DNA of 64,000 nucleotides from Rhodotorula mucilaginosa (lineage: Eukaryota > Basidiomycota > Microbotryomycetes > Sporidiobolales > Sporidiobolaceae), in contig CP137876.1 of assembly GCA_034406715.1 (NCBI GenBank), forward strand, positions 474,001 through 538,000, given 5' to 3'. Positions within the stretch are counted from its first letter, which is position 1; each line of letters starts with the position of its first letter. Position numbers and translations under genes: made by a program. The notes beneath the pieces are model-generated. The model did no database searches. It was not told the origin of the DNA and saw nothing but the letters and a program-made list of their open reading frames with translations. Of the stretch, positions 23,110-34,970 are shown piece by piece.

Positions 23110-25411
23110 TCAAGCCGACGCCTGCTCGGACGAGGGAGCAGGAGTACTAGCGCCCGAGTGACCGTGACCGGGGACGAGTTTCTCTCGCAACTCGACGAGC
23201 TTTTTCAACTCGGCGTCGAACCGGCGATCGCCCGCGCCGCGCCCTTCGACCTTGACCATCTTTTCGAGTCGAGATTTCGCCAACCGGGCCGTCCAGATGT
23301 CGACTTTGCGCGCTCGCTTCGCTTCGAGTCGGTCGAGGCGGACGCGTTCCTCCTTCACGGCTGCGGAACTCTTGCTGCTGCTGGTGGTCCCGCCACCGAT
23401 GTCGCCGCCGGTGGTCCCTGATGATCCTCCTCCTCCACCACGGCGCGGAGTTGAACGCGAGAGGCGAGCACCCTTGCGACGGATCAAGGAAAGTTCGTAC
23501 TGGTGAAGGTGGCGGGTATCCCACGAGTGGACGATCCGGTTGTTGTGTTTCACGGTTGCGAGCGTTTCGCGCAAGAGGGCGAGGTCGGTCATCACTTTGC
23601 GGAACTCGCGCAAGACGCGCGCGAGCGAGACGGTCCCTGACGCCGAGGAGGTCGACGCGACAGGTTGCGACGACGACGACGACTCTGACTCTGACTCTGT
23701 CGGTTCGAGTTTCTCGAGCACGCGTTCGAGCCTCGTCGCCTGTTGCTCGAGCACCTGCACGATCCGCTTGGTCCTGATCCGGTTCCACTTGCTCGTCGCC
23801 GCTTGATAGTTGATGTACGAGTACTGACTGACGAGCATGACGAGCGAGACGGGGAGGCGGTACGGTTGCTCGGGGGCGGAAGGGGCCCGCGCGAGGTGAC
23901 GGTACTTGATCGAGGTGAGGGAGTTGGCGAAGGGGGAGCCGATCCACGGGGCAGGGGGAGCGGGAGTCGGAGAGGACGAGTGGTCTGCGGCAGGAGAGAA
24001 GAAAGGAAGGGTCAGATGAGTTTTGTGATGCCTAGGATGGCGCAGAGACAGACGCACCCTCTGCGGGAGCAGTGGCGGCGGTGACTCCGGTGGCGCGTTC
24101 CCAATCCGCAAGGAGGTCATTGACGCCGGCCTCCCACCGACAGAACAGCAAGTCGAAGTAGTGCCGCACGAGCGCTGGCCGGTTCAGCCGCGCCGCGGTC
24201 TCGACCATGGTCTGCAGTGCGCGGGTCCCGATCAAGTGGGCCTGACTCTCGCGCGTCGCGGTCGGAACGGGTTGGGCGTCACTGCTGCTGCTACTGTCGA
24301 CCGAGAGTTTGGAGAAAGTGGACGCGAAAAAAGAAGCGGGTTCTGTCGCGGTGATCGACGACGAGGGGGAAGAAGTGGAGGCGTCTTCCGAGGGTGAATC
24401 GAACGTTTCAAAGACGGCGACCATGGTCGAGAGCTCGTTTGCCTGGCCTAATCCTGCGAGGATCCAGTCGAGTTCGCGCGGGCCGAGGGTGCGTAACCGA
24501 GACCGTTGCGACGCCTTGACGTCGACGAGCGCGCCGGGCAACCGGACGTCAAAGCCGTACAGGGCCTTGACGGCTTTTGTGAGGAGGGCAAAGTCGCCTG
24601 CCTTGGCGACGATTTCGAGGTACGGTTCGACGCACTGGTCGAGAAGGTGGGCGGCACTCGTCCGGTCGAGGCCAATGTCGTTCAAGAGGATGCGGGTCGC
24701 CTGTTTCGCGAGCGGGAGCGCCGCGGTCCGTTCGACGGCGCGGCCGGCTTCGCGTCCGTGCATCTCGATCCAGCCCGCGAGCGTCTCGAACACGAGTCGG
24801 CACTTTTGCGGCGTCGGAGTGTCGCCGGCGGTGATCATTTCGTCCCAGGTCTGGAGGGCGCCGGGAGCGTACCGGAAGGCGCGGTACTGCTCGAGGAGGG
24901 CTTTAAAGTCGCCCGGGGCGGTGGCGCCTCCTGCCTGGGCGAGGCGCATCCTGACCAACTCGACGCGGGCGGCATAGTCGCGTGCGAGCGCGGTCGCCCT
25001 CTCGGTCGAAAGAGCGCGGGTGGTTCGGGTGCGGATGGCGGCGAGGAGGGCGTGGAGCGAGATGGGCGGGATGGTCGGCGCGAGTCCGTTCTGGTCAATG
25101 TCGTGGAACAGCTGCCAGCACGTGGCAGGATCGGGCTGTTTGCGCTTCAGCTCGTCGATGAGCGAGAGTACCGACGGGTCGAGCTGCCGGTCCTCCTCCT
25201 CTCGGACCTGGGAGGACCCGCCTCGGCTTGCAAACAGAGAGCGAGACGATGCCGTCCATGCCTGCGCTTGTGCCTGTGCGTGCGAGTGCTGCGCTGGGTC
25301 GAGCGAGACGGCGTGCGAGAGTGACCGCCGAGCTCCTCCTGCTGCTGCTGCTGCTGTTGCGCGCTCAGTCCACGCATGACTGTTGCGTGCGACGACTCTG
25401 CGCATGGCCAT
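23110..25411 (-). CDS. putative mitochondrial helical-repeat (PPR-like) protein
   Basis: Two exons, 25411-24058 and 23984-23110, joined by a 73-nt intron (GTGCGT donor); about 742 aa. The N-terminus MAMRRVVARNSHAW with Arg, Ala and Ser but no acidic residues looks like a mitochondrial presequence. The middle is helical throughout, with repeat-like pieces such as ALQTWDEMITAGDTPTPQ, ELDWILAGLGQANELSTM and ALVRHYFDLLFCRWEAGV, typical of fungal organellar RNA-binding helical proteins. The C-terminal exon has a coiled-coil stretch (LEQQATRLERVLEKLEP), Ser and Gly tracts and a basic segment. A role in mitochondrial RNA processing or translation is inferred from this architecture only; no specific orthologue is recognised. 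Confidence 0.7.
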
Positions 25412-26347
25412 CTCTCGTGCGCGTACTCCTCCGCGGACAGAGAGTGTCGAGCGAGTCCAAGTCCAACTCGTCGAATCCTCGGAGAAAAATCTCAGTCGCG
25501 CTCTCTTTCTCGGTCCGCACCTCGCCGCGCCGGCGCTCGCACCGATGCTGTCGATCCGCGTTTAACTCGGCTGCGCTCACTCCGACTGGCTCTCGCTGCC
25601 TCTACGACGAGTGATCACGCTCGTCCGCCCCGCCCGGACAGATTCACCTCTGCTCTGCTCTGCTCCGCCTAGACTTGCTCGGACGGCTGGCTCTTGACGC
25701 TATCAGGGTGCTCCGGACAAACAGCCGTGCTACAGTAAGGTACTCGCACGCCGAATCAAATCCCCCAGCTGGAAAGCTCGTCGACTCCGGCAGGCTAGAC
25801 GCACTTTGCGCGCGCGAGCTCGAAGAGCTGCAGGTCCCTTTGGCGGCAATAAACACTCGCACACACTCTCTTGCCTTGCGCCGCCGAGCGGGCGCGAGCT
25901 ACCAACAATAATGGCTTGAATGGCCGTGCGCCAACAGGCCGGGGATCAGACATCGGACGATGCCACTCGATTATTGTTCCTCTCGGCGCAGGGCTGGCTG
26001 CGTCATCCGTCCAGCGGCGCGTCGCTGTCGCTTCGGGGGCCGGGGTGTCCGCAACGCAAGGCGGGTAGACGGGAACTACGTGGATAACCGAGATGGCACG
26101 AGCGGTAACTGTGGCCGCAGTTTTACTCGGAGTTGATTCCCGACGAAATCAAATTTGCATCCGACTTGTCGTCTATATCTTTCACGGCCAGTTTTGAAAC
26201 GATCATGATCCATACCACTCTCTGATTCATCTCCGTCCCGAAGAGCATTTTGAAGGTTTAGTCGCAAGCAGCCGGCGAGGCCACTCTTCTCCTCTCCCTC
26301 ATCGCCCCTTTCGTGCTCTGAGCAGGCGGCCGCGGGGGTTTCCCGTC
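25412..26347. promoter_or_regulatory. divergent intergenic region
   Basis: About 935 bp between two divergent starts (25411 minus, 26348 plus). No RNA gene or credible coding model seen. AT-richer islands near 25905-25920 and 26130-26215. Confidence 0.4.
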
Positions 26348-27160
26348 ATGTCATATGTTCTGTCAAGCCTGATGGGTCTCGTGTCTTGCCGAACAAAAGG
26401 CTACACCTTCCGCGACTGCTGCGACGACGACGACGCTGAGAACGTCGTCGACCCCAGTCCGCTGCCGCAAATCGTCGACAAGGAGCGCTACCTCCGCGCG
26501 GTCCTCGACGACGGGTGGAAGATGCTCAAGACTCCCGAGGACGAGCACCGGCACGAGATCCTGCAGGTGTTTATGGCGGTCGGGTGGGCCAAGAAGGAAC
26601 TCGCGCGACATCGAGGATGGATCTGAACGTCGAAGCGGTGGAGCGACCTGTACCGCGAAGCGCGCGGATTGCACGCGACGTTGTACCGCGTGCTGTGCGA
26701 CGCGGTCCCGCAGACTTCGCCGCAGACCGTCCCGCGGCGGTTCCACCTGCCGGCGACGCTCCTCCCGAAACCCGACCGTCGCGACCCGGACGTCCTCGTT
26801 CCCCGCGCAAAGGTCCACATCTTTGACTGGTTCCTGATCGCGAGTCAGGAACTCGGCATGTCCATCGCCGACATGGCGAGGGCCGCGCGCCAAGCGAGCC
26901 TCTTGGACATCTCGAGCGCCGACATTGCTCGCGCGTTCGCCGAACAGAACGTTGCGCGCGTCGAAGGTCCCGGCAAGCGCGCCTACTTGGACAATGTCTA
27001 CCGGATCGTACTCCACCATGTCGAACACTTTGGAAACTACAGGGACGAGTACGACATCCACGAGCACGTGGTCATGAAGCGCTACTTCTTGCCGTGGGAG
27101 ACCTACGAGGATGCGTACTGGCGCGCGTACGAGCAGGTCGAGTCGGACGACGACCCCTAA
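26348..27160 (+). CDS. unidentified 247-residue protein
   Basis: ATG 26348 to TAA 27158-27160, with one inferred 69-nt intron (26567-26635, GTGTTT donor, CTGAAC branch-like site, AAG acceptor). The intron is a multiple of three and contains the only in-frame stop (TGA 26624-26626); removing it joins HRHEILQ to RWSDLYREARGLHA. The protein starts MSYVLSSLMGLVSC (two early Cys, then RDCCDDDD), and is otherwise a globular, Arg/Asp-rich helical protein with KVHIFDWFLIASQELGMS and a Tyr/Trp-rich end (RYFLPWETYEDAYWRAYEQ). No family recognised. It could be a lineage-specific protein. Confidence 0.65.
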
Positions 27161-27520
27161 TGATTTCCCTCTCTGCTCCACTAGTCGGCCGGAGCGCGAA
27201 CGGATCCTTTTCCTCCTCCTCGGACTCTCCTCTAGCCACGTTTCTCTCTTCCACCCACGATCAACACCGGGTTTTCCTCACGTACATACCGACTTATCAT
27301 TAATCCCCCTGCATCTGGGACAACCGATCAACAGCTTCTCCCGCCTCCGCACATCCCGCTCGCCTGCTGGACAGGCCCACGGTTTCTCTTGCCCCGATCC
27401 ACTGTATATACCTTCATTCTCATTCATAGTTTACATAAACAATCCCTGCCCCAGTAAGAGGTGCTGGCAACAATACGTCCGAGGAAGCGAGGCAGAAAGC
27501 CCCAGGTCTAGGGGACTTGA
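27161..27520. other. convergent 3' spacer
   Basis: About 360 bp between converging stops. Locally AT-rich (27390-27450) as in 3' ends; no gene seen. Confidence 0.45.
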
Positions 27521-29366
27521 TTACGCAGCCAAGCGGTCCAGCCGCTTCAGCACGTCGTCTACGCGCCTGTCCATCGCCTCCAAGTTGCCCTTGACACGTT
27601 CCTCATTCTCCTCAAAGTTCTTCTCCAACCCGTGCACCACCTCGCGCAGTCCCTGTTCCCCTTCGCCGAGTTCCGCGACCTGCCCTTTCAACTCGGCGAG
27701 CGATTCACCGAATTTGGCGGCGGACGCGTGCAGGTTGGCGAGAGAGCGCAGGCGGGCGACGAGACGAGGCGCGAGAGGCACGAGGGGGTCGATGCGCGGG
27801 AGGAGCGTAAACAGGGCGTCGATCTTTTGTAACGCGTCGGGCGGCAAGGACGTGGTTGAACCGTCGCCGCGAGCTGCGGAGGATGCCGCTGCCGCCCCCG
27901 CGAGGGAAGGCGTTGAACTGGCCGCACCACCCTCTGGCGACAACGTCGAGAGGGTCATGCCCCCACTCAGGGCGACGTTGAGCGGCCGGGTGTCGCCGAG
28001 TTTGCGCCGCGAATCGTGGATCCGCTCGAGGTCCGAGACGAGCACTTTGACCCGGCGCGAGATCGAATCGAGATGTCGTGGTTGGGCGAGGAGCGTCAGG
28101 AGGTGGTCGAGGCGGGTCGTCGTCTGCAGGAGCGAAGTCGGCACGGCGTGGACCTGCGGACAGGATGAGCGGGGCACAGCGTCAGAATGCCATGAGCGGA
28201 ATGCACTCTCGATCACAGCAGACACACCTCGTCCACATCGGCTTCGTTTGCGCCGAGAATCGCTTCCATAGCCGACACGCGCTTCTCCAAGTCAACGCCA
28301 TCGTTCTTGTCGGCAGGCGATACCTCCAGTCTCGCGGCACCAGCCCCACCGACATCGAGAGGCTGATCTGCTGCCGTTCCAGGCATATCCTCCTCCGCAG
28401 CCGATTCGAGCTTCTTGAGCAGGTGCGACGTTGCCGACGCTTTCTGCGCGAGGCGACCTCCACCAGACGTGGCCGCTGCGTCGGGACTGGAAGCGAGCTC
28501 GCCGTCGGCTTCGAGCACACCTTCCACCTTGGGTGAGATACCCTGCAAGTCATTCCGAAGGAGCTGCACCTGCTGCAATAGGACGGCGGGCGAGACTTCG
28601 CGTTTCTTCTGTTTTGTCTTGCTCGCAGTCGAGTCCTTTCCCTCGTCGTCGGCGGTTTCGAGGGATACATGCCGAGCAGCGGCAGCTTGGGGGTCCAACT
28701 CGGTGCAACGCACTTCCTCCTCGAGTTCGGTCACTTCGAGGCGGAGGCGGCGGAGTCGTTCGAGCGGCGTTTCCTTGTCGCGCTCGTCGGGATCTTCGCC
28801 TGCCGTGTAGACAGTCGCAGAAGGGAGCGGGCGCCGTAGAGGGGGCCGAGAACTTGCATCTACCAACAACCTCGTGAGCTGTAGAGGTCTCCCTCCAAGG
28901 GGATAAGGGGTGCAAGACTCTCTCACCTCGTCCGTTGTTCCTGTTGTTGAGCGAAGCCCGACTCGCGGCTCCGAATCTCTTGCGCGCTTCGACCGCGTCG
29001 AGGTGCTCCGCATCGATCGCCTCGTTGTCCTGCTGCTGCTGCTGCTGCTTGCCGGCGCCGGGTCGAGCTCTTCGGAGTGCAGCGGTGGGGGAGCCGGCTC
29101 GAGCGAGGCGGAAGTCGTCGTCAGAGTCCGTGTCGAGCTGCCAGGAGGGACAGGGCAAGTTTAACTCAGCCAGACAGGTCTCTGGAGGCACGGCCTGGGC
29201 TGACTCACCGAGTACGAGATCTCTGGCGGGACGTCGGGCGTCTCAAAGACGTCGGCACCCGTATCCTGTGAGCAGCGAACGCCCTGTTTAGCCAGACCGT
29301 TGAGCCAGGAGACCGAGACGAGAGTGCGCAGCTGACAATGTCGGGCAAAGACGCGTATTTCGACAT
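27521..29366 (-). CDS. dynactin subunit 2 (dynamitin/p50)
   Basis: Exons from ATG 29366 to TAA 27521. The start MSKYASLPDI joins by an intron to DTGADVFETPDVPPEIS, the hallmark N-terminal motif of dynamitin. An acidic SDDDF segment, a poly-Gln run (29026-29046) and long coiled coils follow (AVLLQQVQLLRNDLQGI; LEKRVSAMEAILGAN; LDHLLTLLAQPRHLDSI; the final KNFEENEERVKGNLEAMD). Family role: the shoulder component of dynactin that links the p150 arm to the Arp1 filament, supporting dynein movement and nuclear migration. Length (about 500 aa) is a little above the animal protein because of Ser/Ala-rich inserts. The yeast counterpart Jnm1 is too diverged to compare by eye. Confidence 0.85.
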
Positions 29367-29888
29367 GTTGGGCGCAGCGAGAGAAAGAGTGCGAGACTGA
29401 GGAAGCGGACTCTCATTTGCGCAGAAAGCAACGGGGCTTAATGCCTCTCGAGAAGTGCAGGGTAAATCCATTCATTTGCAAAACGACGACACGACGACAC
29501 GGAAAGCAAGAGAGAAGAGGGCGGGGGCGAGGATCAGGAGCACAAGGGAGGAGAAAGAATGAGAGAGAGACGAGGGACTGGAAACAATCAACAGAGGCAA
29601 CGCTCGAGGCCGCGTAGGGCGAGCTGGTATACCTTTTGACGAGGGCAACAGTCGCGAGGCGGAAAGAGTCGGTTGGTCGTACAAAAAGCATGGAAGGACG
29701 GAGACTGGAGAAAGAAAAAAAAAGGAAGGGGGTATGAACGGTGGTTGCGGCGGATACTTGACAAGCGTGCAGCGAGAATGAAACGACGACCATTTTTTGT
29801 GCGGAGAGAAAGTGTCAATATGCACAGTCGAGCAGAGGCGGCGAGAGTCGATGCCTCGTTTTCGGAATGGAGAGAGAGAGAGAGGCCC
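29367..29888. other. spacer between dynamitin start and cyclin 3' end
   Basis: About 520 bp on the upstream side of dynamitin (minus). Purine-rich on the plus strand, i.e. CT-rich on the minus strand as expected for a promoter/leader; a (GA)n run lies at 29868-29882. Confidence 0.45.
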
Positions 29889-32074
29889 TCAGTGAGCGCG
29901 GACCGCTTCGATCTCGAGTCCGTCCATGCCAAAGTCGCGACCGCCGAGCGAAGCAGCAGACCGCGACGTGCTACCGCCGCTGCTCCAGCTCAACGGGACA
30001 TAGACCGCTGCCGGCGACGAGACCGAAGCGCGCTGCTGCTGCTGCTGCTGCAACGACGACAGGCGAGTAGCGAAACCGTTGACCCGACGAACGGGGAGCG
30101 AACGCAGCTGCCGCTTGGGTGCGAGCTGCGAGCCGACATCCGGTTCGGTTCCGTCCTCGAACGACGACGACGACGACGACGACGACGACGTAGACGACAT
30201 GGTCGACGGCGAGGCGACTTCGCGGTACTGCATCAGGACCGAAGTCGGCTGCGGCTGCTCCACTTTGGTAGCGAACGAGGCCGGTGCAGCGCCTGCGCGG
30301 GCGGTCGCGATCGGGAAGCCCTTCTCGCGAGTAGTGGTCGACAACGGACCGAGCACAGCCGCGGCACTGTGACCACGACTGAGGGCTTGACGCGCCGACG
30401 CCGTCAACGGACCGTTTGCGCGGATGCCGGCTGCGAGCTGGACCTGCTCGGGTGAGAGCGAGACGTACGTCGAAGCCGAACGGGACAGGCGCGAAGACGA
30501 AGACGAAGACTGAGGCTGAGGCTGAGCCGGCTCGACGAGAGAAGACGCCGGCGAGGCGAGAGCCGCAAGGCGTTCGGTCCAACGCTGGAACTCCTCGGCA
30601 GGGAGGTGCAACTTGAAATCGACCACCTTGAGGAACGCGCGCTCGTTGCCGTTGATCTCGCCAACGGGCAAACCCGAAATTTTGGCCCACGCGCGGTTCG
30701 AGTAGTTCCGGTCCTGGAGGTACTTGCTCGCCGAGATCAGCGCCGCGAGGAACATCCGGCGACCGCACAGGACGGGCGAGTTCTGAGCCGCGACGAGAGC
30801 CGTGAAGCGCTCGCCGAGTTCAGCGGCGACAGCCGAGGCGTGGACAGCGTGTGCCTGCGCGACAACTTCAGCTTGATGATGCTCGCTCGGCGACTGCGGC
30901 GGCGAAGGGTACGAATCCTCCGGCGCTGCGGCAGCTCGACGCTTGCACTCGGCCAATTCCTGTTCGAGACGGACAATCTCGTCCCGAGACGCTTCCGCGC
31001 GCGAGACGGCCTCGCGGATCCCGCGACGAGACTTGTGGAGGTAGTACAGCGCAAGTTGGAGCGTCGAGCACGAGGTGCGCGAGCGACGCAAGACCTCTTT
31101 GACAAAGTTCTGGAGCGGGATGACGCTCTCGCCTCCGGCGCGCATGGCCATGTCGCAATGGGGCGACGAGACGACCGACGGGCCCCAGATCGACTCGATT
31201 GCGAGAACGGAAGCACCTGAAGAAGAATGGCGAAAGGAGCGGTGGGGCAGAGTAAGCGCGAGGTCACAGTGTTTTTAGCTTCGAGTTTTGCGAAGGTCAG
31301 GCGCTTGCGCGGCGCGCGGTGCCAAGATGCTGATTCCCGCGCAGACGTCATCGAGTAAAGAGAGCGATCCTTACCGACGAGCCCATTCACGAAGCGGTCC
31401 TTGTCGCACGTCGACTGAGACGACGTTCCCGTTCCGCTCGACGACGACGACGATGCGGGCGGCTGCGCCGGCATGTTGATCGAAGCGGCGCGAGCGATCG
31501 CCTTGGCCGTCAAATCGTCACGGCGAATGAACGTCTTCGCATTCGAGGAGGAAGAGGCTGAAGCCGACAGCCCGCGCGCTTCTTCCTCGGGCGGAGTCAA
31601 TTCCGGAGTCGGGCAATGCGCGAGGCGTGAGTCGAGCACGGGAGCCGGCGGGGCCTCCTCCTGCGCTGTGGGACCATTCCATGTCGCCGCCGCTGCTGCG
31701 GCAGAGGAAGACCGGGCATGGTCAAAAGTGCAAGTCTGCAGGGCAGGCGTCGGTGGCAAAGCCGCGTTGACCCAATCCTGCGCCGACGTCGACACTGCCG
31801 CCGGACGCAACATCGCGTGTGCGTGTCCGTGTCCGGCAGATGATGTGGGAACCGGCGAGCGACGCGTGAGCGAAGGGTGACGGTGCGCGTTGGAGGAACG
31901 AGGGCGCTTCGCCTCGGGCAACGGGCGGATGTCGACGGCACCACCGGTACGGACGCGAGTCGAAGCGGGACGAAGGGACCCGAGTGCGATGCTCTCCGTA
32001 GAAGAGGGGAGAAGAGTAGAGGAGGAAAAGCTGGTCGCGTCGAGAGAGGCGGCGAGCGGGTGGAAGGAAGTCAT
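29889..32074 (-). CDS. Pho85-type (PCL) cyclin
   Basis: Exon 1 starts at ATG 32074 (MTSFHPLAASLDATSF; an in-frame ATG at 32107 would add 11 residues) and ends DKDRFVNGLVG; the next exon continues ASVLAIESIWG. Stop TGA 29889. The cyclin box holds LQNFVKEVLRRSRTSCSTLQ, ALYYLHKSRRGI, CGRRMFLAALISASKYLQDR, NYSNRAWAKISGLPVGEING and FLKVVDFKLHLP, which is the Pcl/PREG1-like signature. An insertion of about 80 residues, including a coiled coil and PSPPQSPSEHH, interrupts the box between KSRRG and LGERF. The N-terminal 220 residues and C-terminal 200 are disordered (Ser, Gln, Pro tracts). Family role: activates a Pho85-like CDK to regulate phosphate, polarity or cell-cycle outputs. Which PCL subgroup is not clear. 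Confidence 0.82.
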
Positions 32075-33263
32075 GATGAAAGGGAACGGGTTCTTCGAAA
32101 GAATCACTGCAGGAAGGTCATCCCGTCAGCACATACGCCTACATAGAGACGTGTCCGAGTAACACGCCTCGAGTCAGAGATAGGAAAAGGGACGAACCGC
32201 GTTTTAGGCGAGTATGACTCGAAGGTGGCAAAATTCTGCTCGTCGAGGTCCGGATGTCTCTGGTGAAGGAGACTCTGGGCGTTCGAGCGAGAGAAGGGGT
32301 GTGTTGACGGTGTGGACGAATGACCGGTTGTGAGGTGCGGGCCTTAACGACAAAGACTAGGAACGACGGCTGACGACGGACAGGGGCGGCACGGGAGGTG
32401 GGTACTAGAGCGTGACGCGGTCCGGGGTGGCAGTCGTGATAGCCTCTGAGAAGTTTCGACGGGGTAGACGGGTGTGAGTCGGCGATGCCAGCTTGAAAAA
32501 CGACTCGGCGGTTGTTTTTTTTCGAGTGGCGTCGTCCGTTCGTTAGTGGTGGCGGTGGCGAGAAGAGAGTACGTGCGTTCGAGTGTAGGGTCACTGTGTT
32601 GGGATGACTTGGTGATATACACTCAGTGCTCGCGACGAACAATCTTCTGCGAGGCGTTCATGATGCGAGTTGGACGGGAGAAGGGAGGAAGAGCGAGAGG
32701 CGAGAGTCGAGTCGAGTCGAGAGCGATGAGTCGGTCGCGGGGGTGGCGACTCGGGGCGAGCACGCGGGCGGCTGGGCTGGGCAGTGCGAGTCGCGCAGGT
32801 GTAATCACCAGTCAAGGTGTTCCTGCTCGGCGAGTGCGTGGCCTCGTTCGTCAGAGGGGGAGAAGCGAGAGTCCTTCTTGGAGATGACTCCAGCTGCCAA
32901 GCGGGGGTAAGCGAGCGAGTCAAAGCCCTCGCTGGCGGTTCGCGTCTGCGCAGGATCCGGCCCAACAAGCTGCAGGCAAGTCAGACACTATGGCTTGTGC
33001 GGCTTGGACTCTGCGCGCACCTCGAGCTGCTGTGTAGACGCCTCGGTGGCGACACCACGCGGTGACTCCGAGTCGGCGTTGATTCATCGGCTAAACCCGC
33101 GGCGGCCGACCTCGGCATTCGCCATAGTGCGCCGAGTTCACGAGCGCCTTTAGTGCATTTCACCTGCCAGAATTTAGGCGAGCGAGAGATCAAGGGAAAC
33201 TTTCGCAATTTTCGCAGATCTCGGCAGCTACTGCCGACCATAAGGCCATGTAGGCGCGTCCAA
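32075..33263. promoter_or_regulatory. 1.2 kb upstream region of the cyclin gene
   Basis: Between the cyclin start (minus) and the stop of the co-chaperone gene (minus). It is long for this window, purine-rich on plus (CT-rich on minus), and could contain a long leader or leader intron. No protein or RNA gene recognised. Confidence 0.4.
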
Positions 33264-34864
33264 TTACAGGATGGCGGCCCCCTGCTGCAACTCCTTCTTC
33301 CAATTCTGGATCCAGTCGTCGCCTGCGCTCGTCTTGGGGACTCCGACCATCTCGAACGCCCATCCCTCCTTCAATTCCCACCCGTCCGGCGCTTCTCCCT
33401 CTTTGACCTTGCCTGCAGCCGCGAGGACCTTGCCGAGGGTCAACTTGGCCCCAATCTTGAGGACTCGGTTCCGCTTCGTCGCAAAGTAGAGCTGCGTCGT
33501 CGAGGCGTCGCGACCCATCGACGCGAGCGCGTCCCCAAAGGTGGCCTCTTCCGGGAAGGCCATGATGAGATCTCGGGTCGGAGGGGTCTCGAGCGGGAGC
33601 AAGAGAAAGACGGGGAAGATGAGGGGCGTCTCGGGGGGTGGAGCTTGCCATCGCTGGTAGTCGTCGGTGGCGGCGGGGGCGGGGGCTGGTGGTGGCAATA
33701 GCGGAATGGTGTCGAGAGAGGAAAGGGGAACGACGTCCGGGTCGAAATGGGGAGGAGTCACGTCTGTCGGGCAGGTGGAAAACAGCGGCGTTTTGGAAGT
33801 CGGCTTGGGAAAGATGACGCCTCGTTGCTGCAGATGTTGCGTCGACCAGGGTCAGGTTTGCCCCCCCCCCGTCGTCCGGAGCGAGGTAAAAGTCAAAACA
33901 GAATACTCACCGTCAAGGCGAGCGCAACGGCCGCATTGCCTTCGCGCTTTCTCCGTTCCCGTTCCAGCTTCTCGGCCTCCTTCCTCTCCCTCTCTGCCAT
34001 CTTGCGTTCCACCTCGGCCCTGACTCCCTTGCCTGCATCCTTGTCCGCTTCACCGAGTTCCGTCTCGAGCGTCCGCAACCGATCGAGGGCGTCGAGCGCT
34101 TCGGCGAGTTTGCCGAGCGACGAGAGGGCGCGCGCGCTCCGGTAGAGGGCTTTCATGGTGAGGCGGTTCGAGGCGTCCGAGGGAGGGTCCGGATAGGACG
34201 AGTTGGTCTGACTGAGGACTTGGGAGCAGTCGCGCAAGCACGCTCCATAGTTGCCTGCACGGTCGGGCTCCATCAGCAGTGCGAGCGCCGGACCTTCTCT
34301 CCCCGCCACGCACCGAGTTCGAGGTTGGCAGCCGAGCGGTTCCCCCAGAGAGCCCTCCGTTCCTCGATCGAGAGGTCCTTGCCGACCTCGTCGAGCGCGC
34401 GCGTGTAGAACCCGATGGCGTCGCGGAACTTGCGTTGCTTGAAGAGGGCGTTGCCTTGTTCCCGGAAGCCTTCGGCGATCTCTGCAGGTATGCGTGCGCG
34501 CGCCACGGTCAGCTCATCGGTATGGACTGACTGAGGCTCGGCTGAACAGGACTCGCCCGAAGGATCGCCCTCGTAAGCGAGTGCTTGTAATGCGGCGAGG
34601 GTATCGGACGGGTTGGTCTCGCCCGGTTTTGCTTCCTTGAGATCTGCGGTCCCCCCGAGCTCCTTTGGCAGCGACTTCATAAAGAGGGGGACATTGTCAA
34701 AGTTGCCGAACGGGTCTTCGTCCGTGTGTGTAGTCGTGCTTGCAGTTGAAGGCCTGCACAGAGACGAGGTGGTGAGGGGTCAGCTCGGAGCGGGACAAGT
34801 CTGCCGTGCATGGTACAGAAAAGACCGTGCCTACACTGGTGGTGGCAGAGGTGCACTCGCCATG
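33264..34864 (-). CDS. CNS1: Cns1/TTC4 Hsp90 co-chaperone
   Basis: Exons from ATG 34864 to TAA 33264. Start MASAPLPPP; an intron with GTAGGC donor joins the second exon, giving DEDPFGNFDNVPLFMKSLPK, the conserved Cns1/TTC4 N-terminal motif. A TPR domain follows: IAEGFREQGNALFKQRKFRD, AIGFYTRALDEVG, LWGNRSAANLELGNYGACLRD (exon junction inside NLELG/N), LTMKALYRSARALSSLGKL and EALDALDRLRTLE. A Lys/Glu-rich helix leads to the C-terminal wheel domain (IFPKPTSKTPLF, ATFGDALASM, RVLKIGAKLTLGKVLA). Known role: essential co-chaperone that binds the Hsp90 tail and, in yeast, assists eEF2 folding. An intron at about 33865 contains a run of ten C. It is head-to-head with the PPR gene. Confidence 0.92.
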
Positions 34865-34970
34865 TCCCGCTATGCAGACGATGGTGCAAGAGTCGGACTT
34901 CGAAAAAAAAAATCTCGTCTCCGAGCCGAAGTCTGACTTGAGCGTCATCCTCTCGTATAACCATAGGGGG
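34865..34970. promoter_or_regulatory. 106-bp bidirectional promoter, CNS1 (-) and PPR gene (+)
   Basis: The two start codons (34864 minus, 34971 plus) are about 106 bp apart. A run of ten A lies at 34905-34914. No named element recognised. Confidence 0.45.

Noticed and set aside
29673-30455. Plus-strand Arg-rich open frame of 260 codons
   Set aside because: Lies opposite the disordered C-terminal part of the PCL cyclin; composition follows from antisense Ser/Gln codons.
34806-34970. Extended N-terminus for the PPR gene from an upstream in-frame ATG at 34806
   Set aside because: It would overlap CNS1 5' sequence and place 55 residues ahead of a good mitochondrial presequence starting at 34971.
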